Source: an uncultured Butyricicoccus sp. (GTDB lineage Bacteria; Bacillota; Clostridia; Oscillospirales; Butyricicoccaceae). Taken from it: DNA of 21,970 bases. The DNA lies in assembly GCA_910584935.1 (NCBI GenBank), contig CAJUDU010000041.1, forward strand, positions 1-21,970, in the 5' to 3' direction. Below the pieces are notes generated by a model. It was given only the letters and a program-made list of their open reading frames with translations, was not told where the DNA came from and made no database searches. Below are positions 1 to 6,939 of the stretch, piece by piece (position 1 is the stretch's first letter; each line of letters opens with the position of its first letter). Made by a program: the position numbers and the translations under genes.

Positions 1-54
1 CTATTATACCACACCTTCTTGACTTATGAAGGATTAAATCAGTGGTTCCTTAAG
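1..54 (-). repeat. Left copy of a 54-bp terminal inverted repeat, probable IS end
   Basis: These 54 bases are the exact reverse complement of 21916-21969; the match breaks at position 55 on this side. The outer part contains GGTTCC at 44-49 followed by TTAA at 50-53. On the right copy the same junction reads TTAA then GGAACC. A GGAACC-type tip next to a TTAA target fits an IS5-group element (family target YTAR), but no transposase is inside the window. The length is close to the 55-base word used by common short-read assemblers, so the window edge may simply be where a contig broke inside a multicopy IS. Confidence 0.75.
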
Positions 55-62
55 CAAGCATA

Positions 63-98
63 AAGCCCACGGCAATTGATTATCACTGTCATGGGCTT
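63..98 (-). terminator. Probable terminator of the AGCS symporter gene
   Basis: On the minus strand AGCCCA (97-92) pairs with TGGGCT (69-64) around a roughly 22-nt loop, followed by a short T-containing tail. It starts about 20 nt after the symporter stop codon. The loop is long and the T tract weak, so efficiency is uncertain. Confidence 0.5.
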
Positions 99-116
99 GT
101 TATACTTTATTCGGTT

Positions 117-1532
117 TTAGGCTTTGGGGGAACGCCCAGTTTTTCGGGAATGTTCATAATCTTCCAGTGCGCTGAGCGCTTGTTTGGATAATAGGAAAAT
201 AATGGCGAGGTTAAACAAAGTCATAAGCCCTATGCCAACATCCCCTAAATCCCATACAAAGGTATATGCTGCCAGCCCGCCAACAAATAACATAATCAGC
301 GCTAAAACTTTATAAGCGGTCTGTGATGCCCAGTTATCCCCAAATAGATAAGCAACATTGGAACGGGCATAGAATAAGATACCAATAAATGTTGAAAAAC
401 TGAACAGCCATAGGGTTGCCGCGATAAAAATCACGCCAAATTCCCCAAAATGGTACCGCATCGCGCTTTGCAGCAAATCCATACCTTCCAGCCCATTGGT
501 CACACCTGTTGGCGCAAGCAGCATCAGCATTGCTGTGCAACTGCAAATCACAATGGTATCAATAAATACGCCAAATGCCTGCATTAAACCAATCTTTACC
601 GGGTGGTCTGTTTCCGCTGAAGCCGCTGCGCATGGCGCGGAACCGGAACCCGCTTCATTGGAAAATAAACCGCGTTTAACGCCATTCATCATCACCGCGC
701 CAAACCCGCCAGCCGCTGCTTGCCGCAGTCCAAAGGCTTCTGAGAAAATACGGCTGAATACAGCCGGAATCTGTCCAATATTTTTCACAATAATCAATAC
801 GGTGAATAGGAAGTAGCATCCTGCCATAATCGGCACCAGAATATCCAGCACTTTTACGGTTGCGTTTTTGCGCAGTACAATAATAGCGGAAATAATAACC
901 AGCACAACCGTTGTATATATTGGCGGGATATGGAACGCATTTTTAAACGCTGATGAAACCGAATTGCCAATGACCTGGCTGATGCCGCACCAGCAAATCA
1001 GCCCAGAAACCGCAAACCCAGTGGCAATCAGGCTGCGGCGCTGAAAGCCGCGTTTGCCCGCGATATAGTTATGAATATAATAAGCAGGTCCGCCGCGATA
1101 GCCACCATATAACGGATCTTTTTCTTTGTGGAGCTGGGCAAGTGTGCCTTCAATGAAAGCTGTAGCAGACCCCATCAGCGCAGTAATCCACATCCAGAAT
1201 ATCGCACCAGCTCCGCCAGCGGAAATGGCTGCCACAACGCCAACCAAATTACCCATGCCAACCCGGGTCGCGGTGGATACAATCAATGACTGTAAGCCGG
1301 ATAATGCGTCATGTCCTGTCCTGCCGCGTTTTTCCAGCGTCACCCGCGTCATTTCTGGGAACAGGCGCACCGGAAGAAATCGGGTGCGCAAGGTGAAATA
1401 CAATCCGGTTGGCAAAAGAAAAATGACCAGCAGTGGCAAGCCGATGCTGCCGCCGCCTGGCAGTGGCAGTGTCACCAAATCTCCCCATAAAAACTGATAA
1501 ACCGCTTCAATAATATCAATGATAAATCCCAT
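117..1532 (-). CDS. AGCS-family sodium:alanine (amino acid) symporter
   Basis: Predicted 471-residue multi-spanning membrane carrier of the alanine or glycine:cation symporter family (AlsT/DagA type), which imports small neutral amino acids with Na+. Family signatures visible are ATRVGMGNLVGV (88-99), YGGYRGGPAYYI (142-153) and SNEAGSGSAP followed by HPVKIGLMQAFGVFIDT in the C-terminal half. Length is normal. The reading frame continues upstream, but the ATG at 1532 is preceded by GGAGGAG at about 4 nt and starts the usual hydrophobic N terminus, so it is chosen. The gene is divergent from the LysR regulator. With the Mrp-type antiporter operon nearby, the symporter could draw on the sodium gradient that antiporter maintains; this is inference. 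The substrate is not certain from sequence (alanine, glycine or serine). Confidence 0.93.
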   Translation of the reverse strand: MGFIIDIIEAVYQFLWGDLVTLPLPGGGSIGLPLLVIFLLPTGLYFTLRTRFLPVRLFPEMTRVTLEKRGRTGHDALSGLQSLIVSTATRVGMGNLVGVVAAISAGGAGAIFWMWITALMGSATAFIEGTLAQLHKEKDPLYGGYRGGPAYYIHNYIAGKRGFQRRSLIATGFAVSGLICWCGISQVIGNSVSSAFKNAFHIPPIYTTVVLVIISAIIVLRKNATVKVLDILVPIMAGCYFLFTVLIIVKNIGQIPAVFSRIFSEAFGLRQAAAGGFGAVMMNGVKRGLFSNEAGSGSAPCAAASAETDHPVKIGLMQAFGVFIDTIVICSCTAMLMLLAPTGVTNGLEGMDLLQSAMRYHFGEFGVIFIAATLWLFSFSTFIGILFYARSNVAYLFGDNWASQTAYKVLALIMLFVGGLAAYTFVWDLGDVGIGLMTLFNLAIIFLLSKQALSALEDYEHSRKTGRSPKA

Positions 1533-1578
1533 AATCTCCTCCGCTTTTTGTGCTAACCCTTGCAATTTGTCTTTTCTT

Positions 1579-1607
1579 ATTATATCGTATAAATGTGCAT
1601 TCGTAAA
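1579..1607 (-). promoter_or_regulatory. Promoter for the AGCS symporter
   Basis: Minus strand: TTTACG (1607-1602), 17-nt spacer, TATAAT (1584-1579). The -10 is a perfect match and the -35 is weak, as expected for an activator-dependent promoter. A small palindrome GATAATATC (1611-1619) lies just upstream and could be part of a LysR-type binding site. Confidence 0.55.
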
Positions 1608-1669
1608 ATTGATAATATCGCTGCTAAGCATTCAAAATTTTCATCATTTGCAAAGGGGGACTCTCAGAT

Positions 1670-2566
1670 ATGGATTTTCGGAATTTAAAAGCATTCCTTT
1701 ATGTTGCGGAATTGGATAGCTTTACACGTGCCGGCAAGGTGCTTGGTTATTCCCAGTCCGCGATTTCTTCCCAAGTGAAACAATTAGAACTGGAACTTGG
1801 TGCGCGTTTGCTGGAACGCGTGGGACATACCGTTTGTCTGACCGACAAAGGCAGAGAGGTTTTGCAATATGCAAATCAAATTTTACGCCTAACCCAGGAG
1901 ATGGAGGACGCCCTCAAAGATGATAACCCAGTTGCTGGGCATATCCGCCTTGCCATGGCAGATTCTCTTTGTCCGGCTTTTTTTAATGGGGATTTTACCT
2001 GTTTCAGAAAAAGTTATCCGGATATTACATTGAAAATTATCATTGCGGGCACTGAAGAAATGTTCCGTCTGCTGAATCATAACGAAGCGGATATGGTCTA
2101 TACGCTGGATAACCATATCTATCATGCCGCATATGTGATTGCACAGGAAGAACGCATCCCTGCCCATTTCATCGCCTGCGCAGGGCATCCGCTGGCAGGA
2201 CAGGCAGCATTGCCCGTACAAGCGCTGCTCGAATATCCATTTATTTTAACCGAAAAAGGCATGAGTTACCGCCGCCTAATCGATGAGAAACTAGCATCTC
2301 AATCACTGGAAATGACACCGGTATTGGAGCTTGGCAATACAGGGCAGATTTGCCGCCTGGTTAGTCAGGGCGCAGGACTGTCCTTCCTGCCCGATTACGC
2401 AACCCATGACGCGGTGCAGGCAGGGCAGGTTTGCAGGTTGGATGTTGCCGGTTTTGATGTGGAAATATGGCTTCAACTCTTATATCGCCGTGGCAAATGG
2501 GTTTCGCCCGCGATGAATCAGGTCATTGCTTATTGCCGGGAGGCAACTGCGTTGTTTTTGGAATAA
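1670..2566 (+). CDS. LysR-family transcriptional regulator
   Basis: 298 residues, the standard LTTR length. Residues 1-60 form the winged helix-turn-helix: MDFRNLKAFLYVAELDSF, then SQSAISSQVKQLE and the ARLLERVGHTVCLTDKG wing. Residues about 90-298 form the periplasmic-binding-like effector domain. The ATG at 1670 is preceded by AGGGGGA about 10 nt upstream. The gene is transcribed divergently from the sodium/amino acid symporter across a 137-bp gap, the classic LTTR arrangement, so the symporter is the likely target and an amino acid or related metabolite the likely co-inducer (inference). Control of the downstream antiporter operon is possible but less likely, because that operon has its own promoter. 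The specific ligand cannot be read from sequence. Confidence 0.95.
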   Translation: MDFRNLKAFLYVAELDSFTRAGKVLGYSQSAISSQVKQLELELGARLLERVGHTVCLTDKGREVLQYANQILRLTQEMEDALKDDNPVAGHIRLAMADSLCPAFFNGDFTCFRKSYPDITLKIIIAGTEEMFRLLNHNEADMVYTLDNHIYHAAYVIAQEERIPAHFIACAGHPLAGQAALPVQALLEYPFILTEKGMSYRRLIDEKLASQSLEMTPVLELGNTGQICRLVSQGAGLSFLPDYATHDAVQAGQVCRLDVAGFDVEIWLQLLYRRGKWVSPAMNQVIAYCREATALFLE

Positions 2567-2622
2567 ACTAACTTAAATTGGCTGGATTTTGATTGCAATG
2601 CTGTTTGGAGTGTAAATAATAT

Positions 2623-2655
2623 GCGGAATATCAAACAAACTCTTGTGCATTCCGC
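2623..2655. promoter_or_regulatory. Inverted repeat upstream of the antiporter operon, candidate operator
   Basis: GCGGAAT (2623-2629) and ATTCCGC (2649-2655) form a perfect 7-bp dyad separated by 19 bp. The right arm overlaps the presumed -35 region of the antiporter operon promoter. There is no T tract after it, so it is a poor terminator and more like an operator for a dimeric regulator. Function inferred. Confidence 0.4.
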
Positions 2656-2674
2656 CCGAAAAGTGTATTATAAT
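2643..2674 (+). promoter_or_regulatory. Promoter of the Mrp/Mbh-type antiporter operon
   Basis: Perfect -10 TATAAT at 2669-2674. The -35 is poor: TGCATT (2646-2651) at 17-nt spacing or TTGTGC (2643-2648) at 20. Transcription would start near 2681, about 28 nt before the first start codon. A weak -35 overlapped by an inverted repeat suggests regulated expression. Confidence 0.6.
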
Positions 2675-2708
2675 GTATGTATCTGCTTTTTCAAAATGGG
2701 GGTGCAAA

Positions 2709-3173
2709 ATGTTTATTATTTTCCTGGTTGTCTGGGTCTTGCTGAATGGACAAGTGACACCCGAGATTGCTGTCATTGGGCTGCTGCTGTCCGCAGCGCT
2801 CTTTTGGTTCTGCTGCCGTTTCCTGCACTATCACTTTCAGCGGGAAGTTGCCCTTTACCGGCGGGCAATTTTTATGCTGCATTATATCTGCGTGCTGCTG
2901 CTGGAAATCATCAAAGCAAACCTTGATGTAATGCACATGATTTTAACCGCCAAATATCAAGTGGAACCTTGCCTTGTCACATTGACCATTCCGCTGAAAA
3001 CCGATTGGGCACGTGTGCTGCTGGCAAACTCCATCACACTGACGCCGGGCACCATCACCGTATCGCTGAAAGGCGACCGTTATATGGTGCATTGCCTGGA
3101 TAAATCGCTTGCCGAAGGCATTGGAGATTCAGTTTTTGTCACACTGCTGCGCCGGATGGAGGAAAAAGAATGA
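2709..3173 (+). CDS. mrpE: Na+/H+ antiporter subunit E (MrpE/MnhE)
   Basis: 154-residue small subunit of the multisubunit antiporter. Two N-terminal membrane helices (about 1-40) and a third near residues 55-78 precede a soluble domain. That domain carries the family signature LLANSITLTPGTITVSL and the following MVHCLDKS. MrpE is needed for assembly and activity of the complex in characterised Mrp systems. The ATG at 2709 follows GGGGGTG at a good distance; the same frame is open further upstream, but the extra residues are not family-like. The stop overlaps the next start (ATGA), indicating translational coupling. It is the first gene of a ten-gene run on one strand. In archaeal membrane-bound hydrogenases the equivalent subunit (MbhA) is also first. 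Confidence 0.93.
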   Translation: MFIIFLVVWVLLNGQVTPEIAVIGLLLSAALFWFCCRFLHYHFQREVALYRRAIFMLHYICVLLLEIIKANLDVMHMILTAKYQVEPCLVTLTIPLKTDWARVLLANSITLTPGTITVSLKGDRYMVHCLDKSLAEGIGDSVFVTLLRRMEEKE

Positions 3174-3505
3174 TTCAGTTTGCAACAAGTTTATATGATA
3201 TGGTCAGCCGGGTCTGTATCCTTGCCATTGCGGTGCTGGTCATCTTTTGCTTGCTCCGTGCGGTGCGGGGACCACGCGTGACAGACCGGTTGGTTGCTGT
3301 CAATATGATTGGCACAATGACCATCGGCATTATCGCAATCCTTTCTGATATCCTGGGCGAAAGCTGTTTGCTGGATATCTGCCTGATTTATGCGATGATT
3401 AGTTTCCTTGCCATTGTTGTGCTGACCCGGGTTTATATGGGCGTTTATCGTGAACAAAAACGCGGGCAGAAAAAAAGGGGGGCGAAAAAATGCTCGAAGG
3501 ATTAA
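3170..3505 (+). CDS. mrpF: Na+/H+ antiporter subunit F (MrpF/MnhF)
   Basis: 111 residues with three predicted membrane helices. The core motif GPRVTDRLVAVNMIGT and the acidic residue in the LLDICLIYAMISFLA helix are typical of MrpF/MbhB. MrpF is a small integral subunit at the interface with the large channel subunits. The C terminus is a highly basic tail (EQKRGQKKRGAKKCSKD), longer than usual. The start ATG overlaps the stop of the preceding gene by 4 nt, and the end overlaps the next gene by 16 nt. Confidence 0.93.
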   Translation: MIQFATSLYDMVSRVCILAIAVLVIFCLLRAVRGPRVTDRLVAVNMIGTMTIGIIAILSDILGESCLLDICLIYAMISFLAIVVLTRVYMGVYREQKRGQKKRGAKKCSKD

Positions 3506-3813
3506 AGCTTACAATTGCTGCTATTTGTATGCTGTTTGGCGTGGTTATTATGGCGATTGCAACCATTGGTGTTTACCGGTTCCATTTTGTGCTTAACCGG
3601 ATGCACGCGGCTGCCATGGGCGATACACTTGGCATTTTATTTGTTTTATTGGGGCTGATTTTGAAAAATGGGTTTACCTTGCTTTCTGCTAAGCTGCTGA
3701 TGATTATTGTATTTTTCTGGCTTGCCAGCCCAGTTTGTTCCCATCTGGTTTCCAAGCTCGAAGTCACAACCCATGAACATTTGGAAAAGGAGTGTGAAAT
3801 TCGGCGTGATTGA
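3490..3813 (+). CDS. mrpG: Na+/H+ antiporter subunit G (MrpG/MnhG)
   Basis: 107 residues with three membrane helices. It contains the family core GVYRFHFVLNRMHAAAMGDTLG, equivalent to the RxPDxYTRLHAATKADTLG region of MrpG/MbhC. The ATG at 3490 is preceded by GGGGGGCG at about 6 nt and lies inside the end of the previous gene. The C-terminal hydrophilic tail overlaps the following gene by about 8 nt. Its role is structural within the antiporter complex. Confidence 0.92.
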   Translation: MLEGLKLTIAAICMLFGVVIMAIATIGVYRFHFVLNRMHAAAMGDTLGILFVLLGLILKNGFTLLSAKLLMIIVFFWLASPVCSHLVSKLEVTTHEHLEKECEIRRD

Positions 3814-4099
3814 TATTTTCCGTTATTTGCTGTTGATTTTTTTGGTTTTATGTGCCATATCAGTCGGGTTCACCAAAAATTTACTCACCTCGATTGTGAT
3901 TTTTATGTCATATAGTTTGGTGATGTCGGTCATTTGGGTACTGCTGGAATCGCCTGACCTTGCCATCACCGAAGCGGCTGTCGGCGCGGGCGTAACAAGC
4001 CTGTTATTCTTTATCACTCTCAAAAAAATCCACGCGATTGAACAGTCTATCGCGGAGGAGCGCGAACGTGGGGAGGGCAGCCATGAAACCAAGAAGTGA
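3806..4099 (+). CDS. DUF4040 (MbhD-like) antiporter subunit
   Basis: 97 residues with three hydrophobic segments and the conserved SPDLAITEAAVGAGVTSLLFF stretch of the DUF4040/MbhD family. In classical Mrp systems this domain lies in the C-terminal part of MrpA; in archaeal Mbh hydrogenases it is a separate subunit (MbhD), as here. A GTG at 3806 gives the normal N terminus (VIDIFRYLLL) and overlaps the previous stop, but AGGAG lies 13 nt upstream, which is long. An ATG at 3773 in the same frame is an alternative that adds 11 non-family residues. The gene overlaps the next one by 17 nt. Confidence 0.85.
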   Translation: MIDIFRYLLLIFLVLCAISVGFTKNLLTSIVIFMSYSLVMSVIWVLLESPDLAITEAAVGAGVTSLLFFITLKKIHAIEQSIAEERERGEGSHETKK

Positions 4100-5024
4100 T
4101 TATGAAGGCAGCCATGCCGATAAGTTTTATCGCTGGCTGCATGGGGAATATGACCCATTCGTAGGTAAACTTGAACTGCGGGAGGAGCAGCCGGAAAATC
4201 CGCCTGCCACAGATGGGCAAAGCATTAATCGCGAAGCCATGCTGCGCATGGTGGATGATTGGGCACATAACCGTGAAATCCGTGCATTTCGCGTTTTATA
4301 CAAGATTGCTTCTGTTTTTATGTGCATTGCCATGATGGTTGTGCTGCTGATTACGGTTGCAAACCTGCCGCCGTTTGGTGCGGCAACCAACCCCGCCCAT
4401 AACGAAGTGATGGTGCGTTATCTGGAAAAAGGGATTGATGAAACTGGCGCGGTCAACGCGGTCACAGGGATGATTCTCAATTATCGTGCATTTGATACCT
4501 TTGGTGAAACCTGTGTATTGTTTATCGCATCCTGCTGCGTGATGATTTTATTGATGGCAGAAGAAGGGCATTCCTCGGATGGACGGCTGGAAACCCGTTT
4601 TGAACCCAAGGATGACCCGATTTTATATCGTATTGCATTGTTTCTTGGCCCAATTGTGTTCCTGTTTGGGATTTATATCATCTTAAATGGGCATTTATCC
4701 CCAGGCGGCGGTTTTTCCGGCGGCGCAATGATTGGGGCTGGGCTAATTCTCTTTTGCAATGCGCTGGGACTGGAACAGACCCGTCGGTTTTTCAATGAAC
4801 ACATTTACAAGGTTGTCAAAGTCGGTTCACTGGTGCTTTATGGAATTACGATGAGTTATTATTTCTTTACCGGCGGCAATGGGCTGCAAAATATCATCCC
4901 GCTTGGTACGCCGGGGCATTTGATTTCCAGTGGTATGATTTTGCCAATTAATATTTTTGTCGGGCTGGAAGTTGCCTGTACCATGTATTCGTTCTTTTCG
5001 CTGTTCCGGCAAGGATCGCTTTAG
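4083..5024 (+). CDS. Fused MbhE-MnhB antiporter subunit with soluble N-terminal extension
   Basis: 313 residues; ATG at 4083 follows GGGGAGGG at about 5 nt. Residues 1-68 are hydrophilic and charged, with no family match I recognise. Residues about 70-160 have two helices and the motif NYRAFDTFGETCVLF, matching the MbhE domain (in classical Mrp fused to the end of MrpA). Residues about 178-313 are an MnhB/MrpB domain with GHLSPGGGFSGGA (203-215) and further helices. So two subunits that are separate in archaeal Mbh are one protein here. MrpB is a core membrane subunit required for Na+/H+ exchange. The soluble extension is unusual and would be a cytoplasmic appendage. There is a 34-nt gap to the next gene, the largest between the small subunits. 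Confidence 0.88.
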   Translation: MKPRSDYEGSHADKFYRWLHGEYDPFVGKLELREEQPENPPATDGQSINREAMLRMVDDWAHNREIRAFRVLYKIASVFMCIAMMVVLLITVANLPPFGAATNPAHNEVMVRYLEKGIDETGAVNAVTGMILNYRAFDTFGETCVLFIASCCVMILLMAEEGHSSDGRLETRFEPKDDPILYRIALFLGPIVFLFGIYIILNGHLSPGGGFSGGAMIGAGLILFCNALGLEQTRRFFNEHIYKVVKVGSLVLYGITMSYYFFTGGNGLQNIIPLGTPGHLISSGMILPINIFVGLEVACTMYSFFSLFRQGSL

Positions 5025-5058
5025 TGGGTTCATCATCTTTGAGGGGAAGGGATTTTCT

Positions 5059-5433
5059 ATGCTTCACAACCTGGCAGTCAACCATATTGAAGCCGCTGCC
5101 GTTGTCCTGTTCGGCATCGGGTTCACCATGCTTTTACTGCATCAAAACCTAATTAAAAAAATTATCGGCTTGAATGTCATGGATACGGCAGTTTATTTGT
5201 TTCTTGCCGCAAAAGGCTATATTGAAGGGCGTTTGCCGCCGATTATTGTCGATGGCGTGACCGATTCACACCTTTATATCAACCCAGTGCCCAGCGGGCT
5301 GGTGCTGACCGGCATTGTGGTCAGTGTCAGCGTCACGGCATTGATGCTTGGGCTGACCGTATGCCTTTACCGGCGTTACCACTCCCTTGATTTGGATGAA
5401 ATCCTGATGAAAGTCAAAAAGGAGTGGATGTAA
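5059..5433 (+). CDS. mrpC: Na+/H+ antiporter subunit C (MrpC/MnhC, NuoK-like)
   Basis: 124 residues, three membrane helices. The NuoK/MrpC signatures GIGFTMLLLHQNLIKKIIGL and NPVPSGLVLTGIVVSVSVTAL are clear. MrpC is homologous to NuoK of complex I and connects small and large subunits. The ATG at 5059 follows GAGGGGAAGG at about 8 nt; an in-frame upstream ATG would overlap the previous gene and adds residues foreign to the family. The stop codon is directly followed by the start of the first large subunit. Confidence 0.93.
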   Translation: MLHNLAVNHIEAAAVVLFGIGFTMLLLHQNLIKKIIGLNVMDTAVYLFLAAKGYIEGRLPPIIVDGVTDSHLYINPVPSGLVLTGIVVSVSVTALMLGLTVCLYRRYHSLDLDEILMKVKKEWM

Positions 5434-6924
5434 TTGGCGCCTGTGTGTAATTTCCCGTTTATCTCCATTGTGCTTTCCATGATGAGCGGCATTATTTCTT
5501 CTGTTTTGCCCGGCAAATGGGCAAGGCGGCTGACAATGGTGCTTTTATGTGTGGTGATCGTTTTATCTGGCGGGGTGCTTGCGTTCACCATGCAGACTGG
5601 GGATAGTTTTACGTTTGCCATGGGCAAATTCACTGCCCCTTGGGGCAATGAATTGCGCGGTGGGTCTTTGGAAGCTGTGCTGGCGGTTTTCTTTGCGCTG
5701 GTTATGCTGCTTTCCTTAATCGGCGGCAAACAGCATATTGATACTGAAGTTGCCGAAAGTCGGACAAGCCTCTATTTTATCATGTGTGATTTGATGCTGG
5801 CGTCTTTGCTGGCACTTATCTATACCAATGACTTGTTTACCGCCTATGTATTTGTTGAAATCAATACCATTGCGGCGTGTGGGCTGATTATGGTGCGCCA
5901 GATTGGGCGTACTTATGTTGCCGCTGCCCGTTATATGGTGATGAGTTTGTTGGGTTCCGGCTTGTTTCTCATCGGGCTTTCAATGCTGTATGGATTGACT
6001 GGGCATTTGCTGATGGAGCCTGCCCAAAGCGCTATTGTTTTGCTGCGCGGGTCCGGCCATTATATTGAACCGCTGGTGGTCACGGTTGCACTGATTACCG
6101 CAGGGCTTGGCATTAAATCCGGCTTATATCCGTTCCATTCCTGGATGCCGGAAACCTATGGCTATTCCACAGCCGCTTCCAGCGCGATTTTGTCTGGGCT
6201 GGTATCCAAAGGATATATTATCCTGCTGATTAAAATTTATTACCGTGTGTTTGGTGAAAAAACCATTATGTATGGCAAAATCTCGAATATCCTGTTTGTG
6301 TTCGGACTGCTTGGTATGGTACTTGGTTCGCTTTCCGCCATGCGTGAAAATGATATCCGCCGGATGATTGCCTTTTCTTCCGTTGCGCAAATTGGCTATA
6401 TCTATATGGGGCTTGGCCTTGGCACCCGTGCGGGCGTAGTCGCATCGCTGTTCCATGTGCTGTGCCATGCGGTGGCAAAGGCATTGTTGTTTACTTCGGC
6501 AACTGGATTATCTGATGTATCCGGCGGATATAAACGCTTTTATCATCTGCGCGGCGCAGGTTTCCGCAACCCTGTGGCTGGCATTGGCTTTTCAGTCGGG
6601 GCGCTTTCCATGGTCGGTTTGCCCATGTTTGGTGGGTTTATCTCTAAACTGCTCTTTTCCCGTGCGGCGATCAATGACCCGAATAAAATGCTGCCCGCTT
6701 TGGTCATCTTGGCAATCAGCACCTTGCTGAATACCGTCTATTTCCTGCGTACGGTGATTACTATTTATACGCCGGTGCATGAACACGATCAGCACCGTGC
6801 ATTCCGGGACAACCCAGGTTATGGCATTGCAATGACCTTTTTTATTGTGTTGACCATCGCACTGGGGACATTGTCACAGCCATTGGTCGATGCGCTGACC
6901 ATTGGGCTTGGGCTATTCGATTAA
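5434..6924 (+). CDS. mrpD: Proton-conducting antiporter large subunit 1 (MrpD/MbhH-like)
   Basis: 496-residue ND5/NuoL-M-N family membrane protein, the cation- or proton-translocating subunit type. Key positions are present: Glu142 (FVEINTIAACG), Lys228 and His235 (GIKSGLYPFHSWMPE) and Lys259 (LSGLVSKGY), plus Lys in the GGFISKLLF helix. The HSWMPETYGYS variant, instead of HxWLPxAHP, marks it as the most MbhH-like of the four large subunits here. The start is a TTG at 5434 directly after the mrpC stop, with AAGGAG about 9 nt upstream; a GTG at 5443 is an alternative. It is first of four consecutive paralogues. Confidence 0.9.
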   Translation: MAPVCNFPFISIVLSMMSGIISSVLPGKWARRLTMVLLCVVIVLSGGVLAFTMQTGDSFTFAMGKFTAPWGNELRGGSLEAVLAVFFALVMLLSLIGGKQHIDTEVAESRTSLYFIMCDLMLASLLALIYTNDLFTAYVFVEINTIAACGLIMVRQIGRTYVAAARYMVMSLLGSGLFLIGLSMLYGLTGHLLMEPAQSAIVLLRGSGHYIEPLVVTVALITAGLGIKSGLYPFHSWMPETYGYSTAASSAILSGLVSKGYIILLIKIYYRVFGEKTIMYGKISNILFVFGLLGMVLGSLSAMRENDIRRMIAFSSVAQIGYIYMGLGLGTRAGVVASLFHVLCHAVAKALLFTSATGLSDVSGGYKRFYHLRGAGFRNPVAGIGFSVGALSMVGLPMFGGFISKLLFSRAAINDPNKMLPALVILAISTLLNTVYFLRTVITIYTPVHEHDQHRAFRDNPGYGIAMTFFIVLTIALGTLSQPLVDALTIGLGLFD

Positions 6925-6939
6925 GGGGGGAAGGGAATC

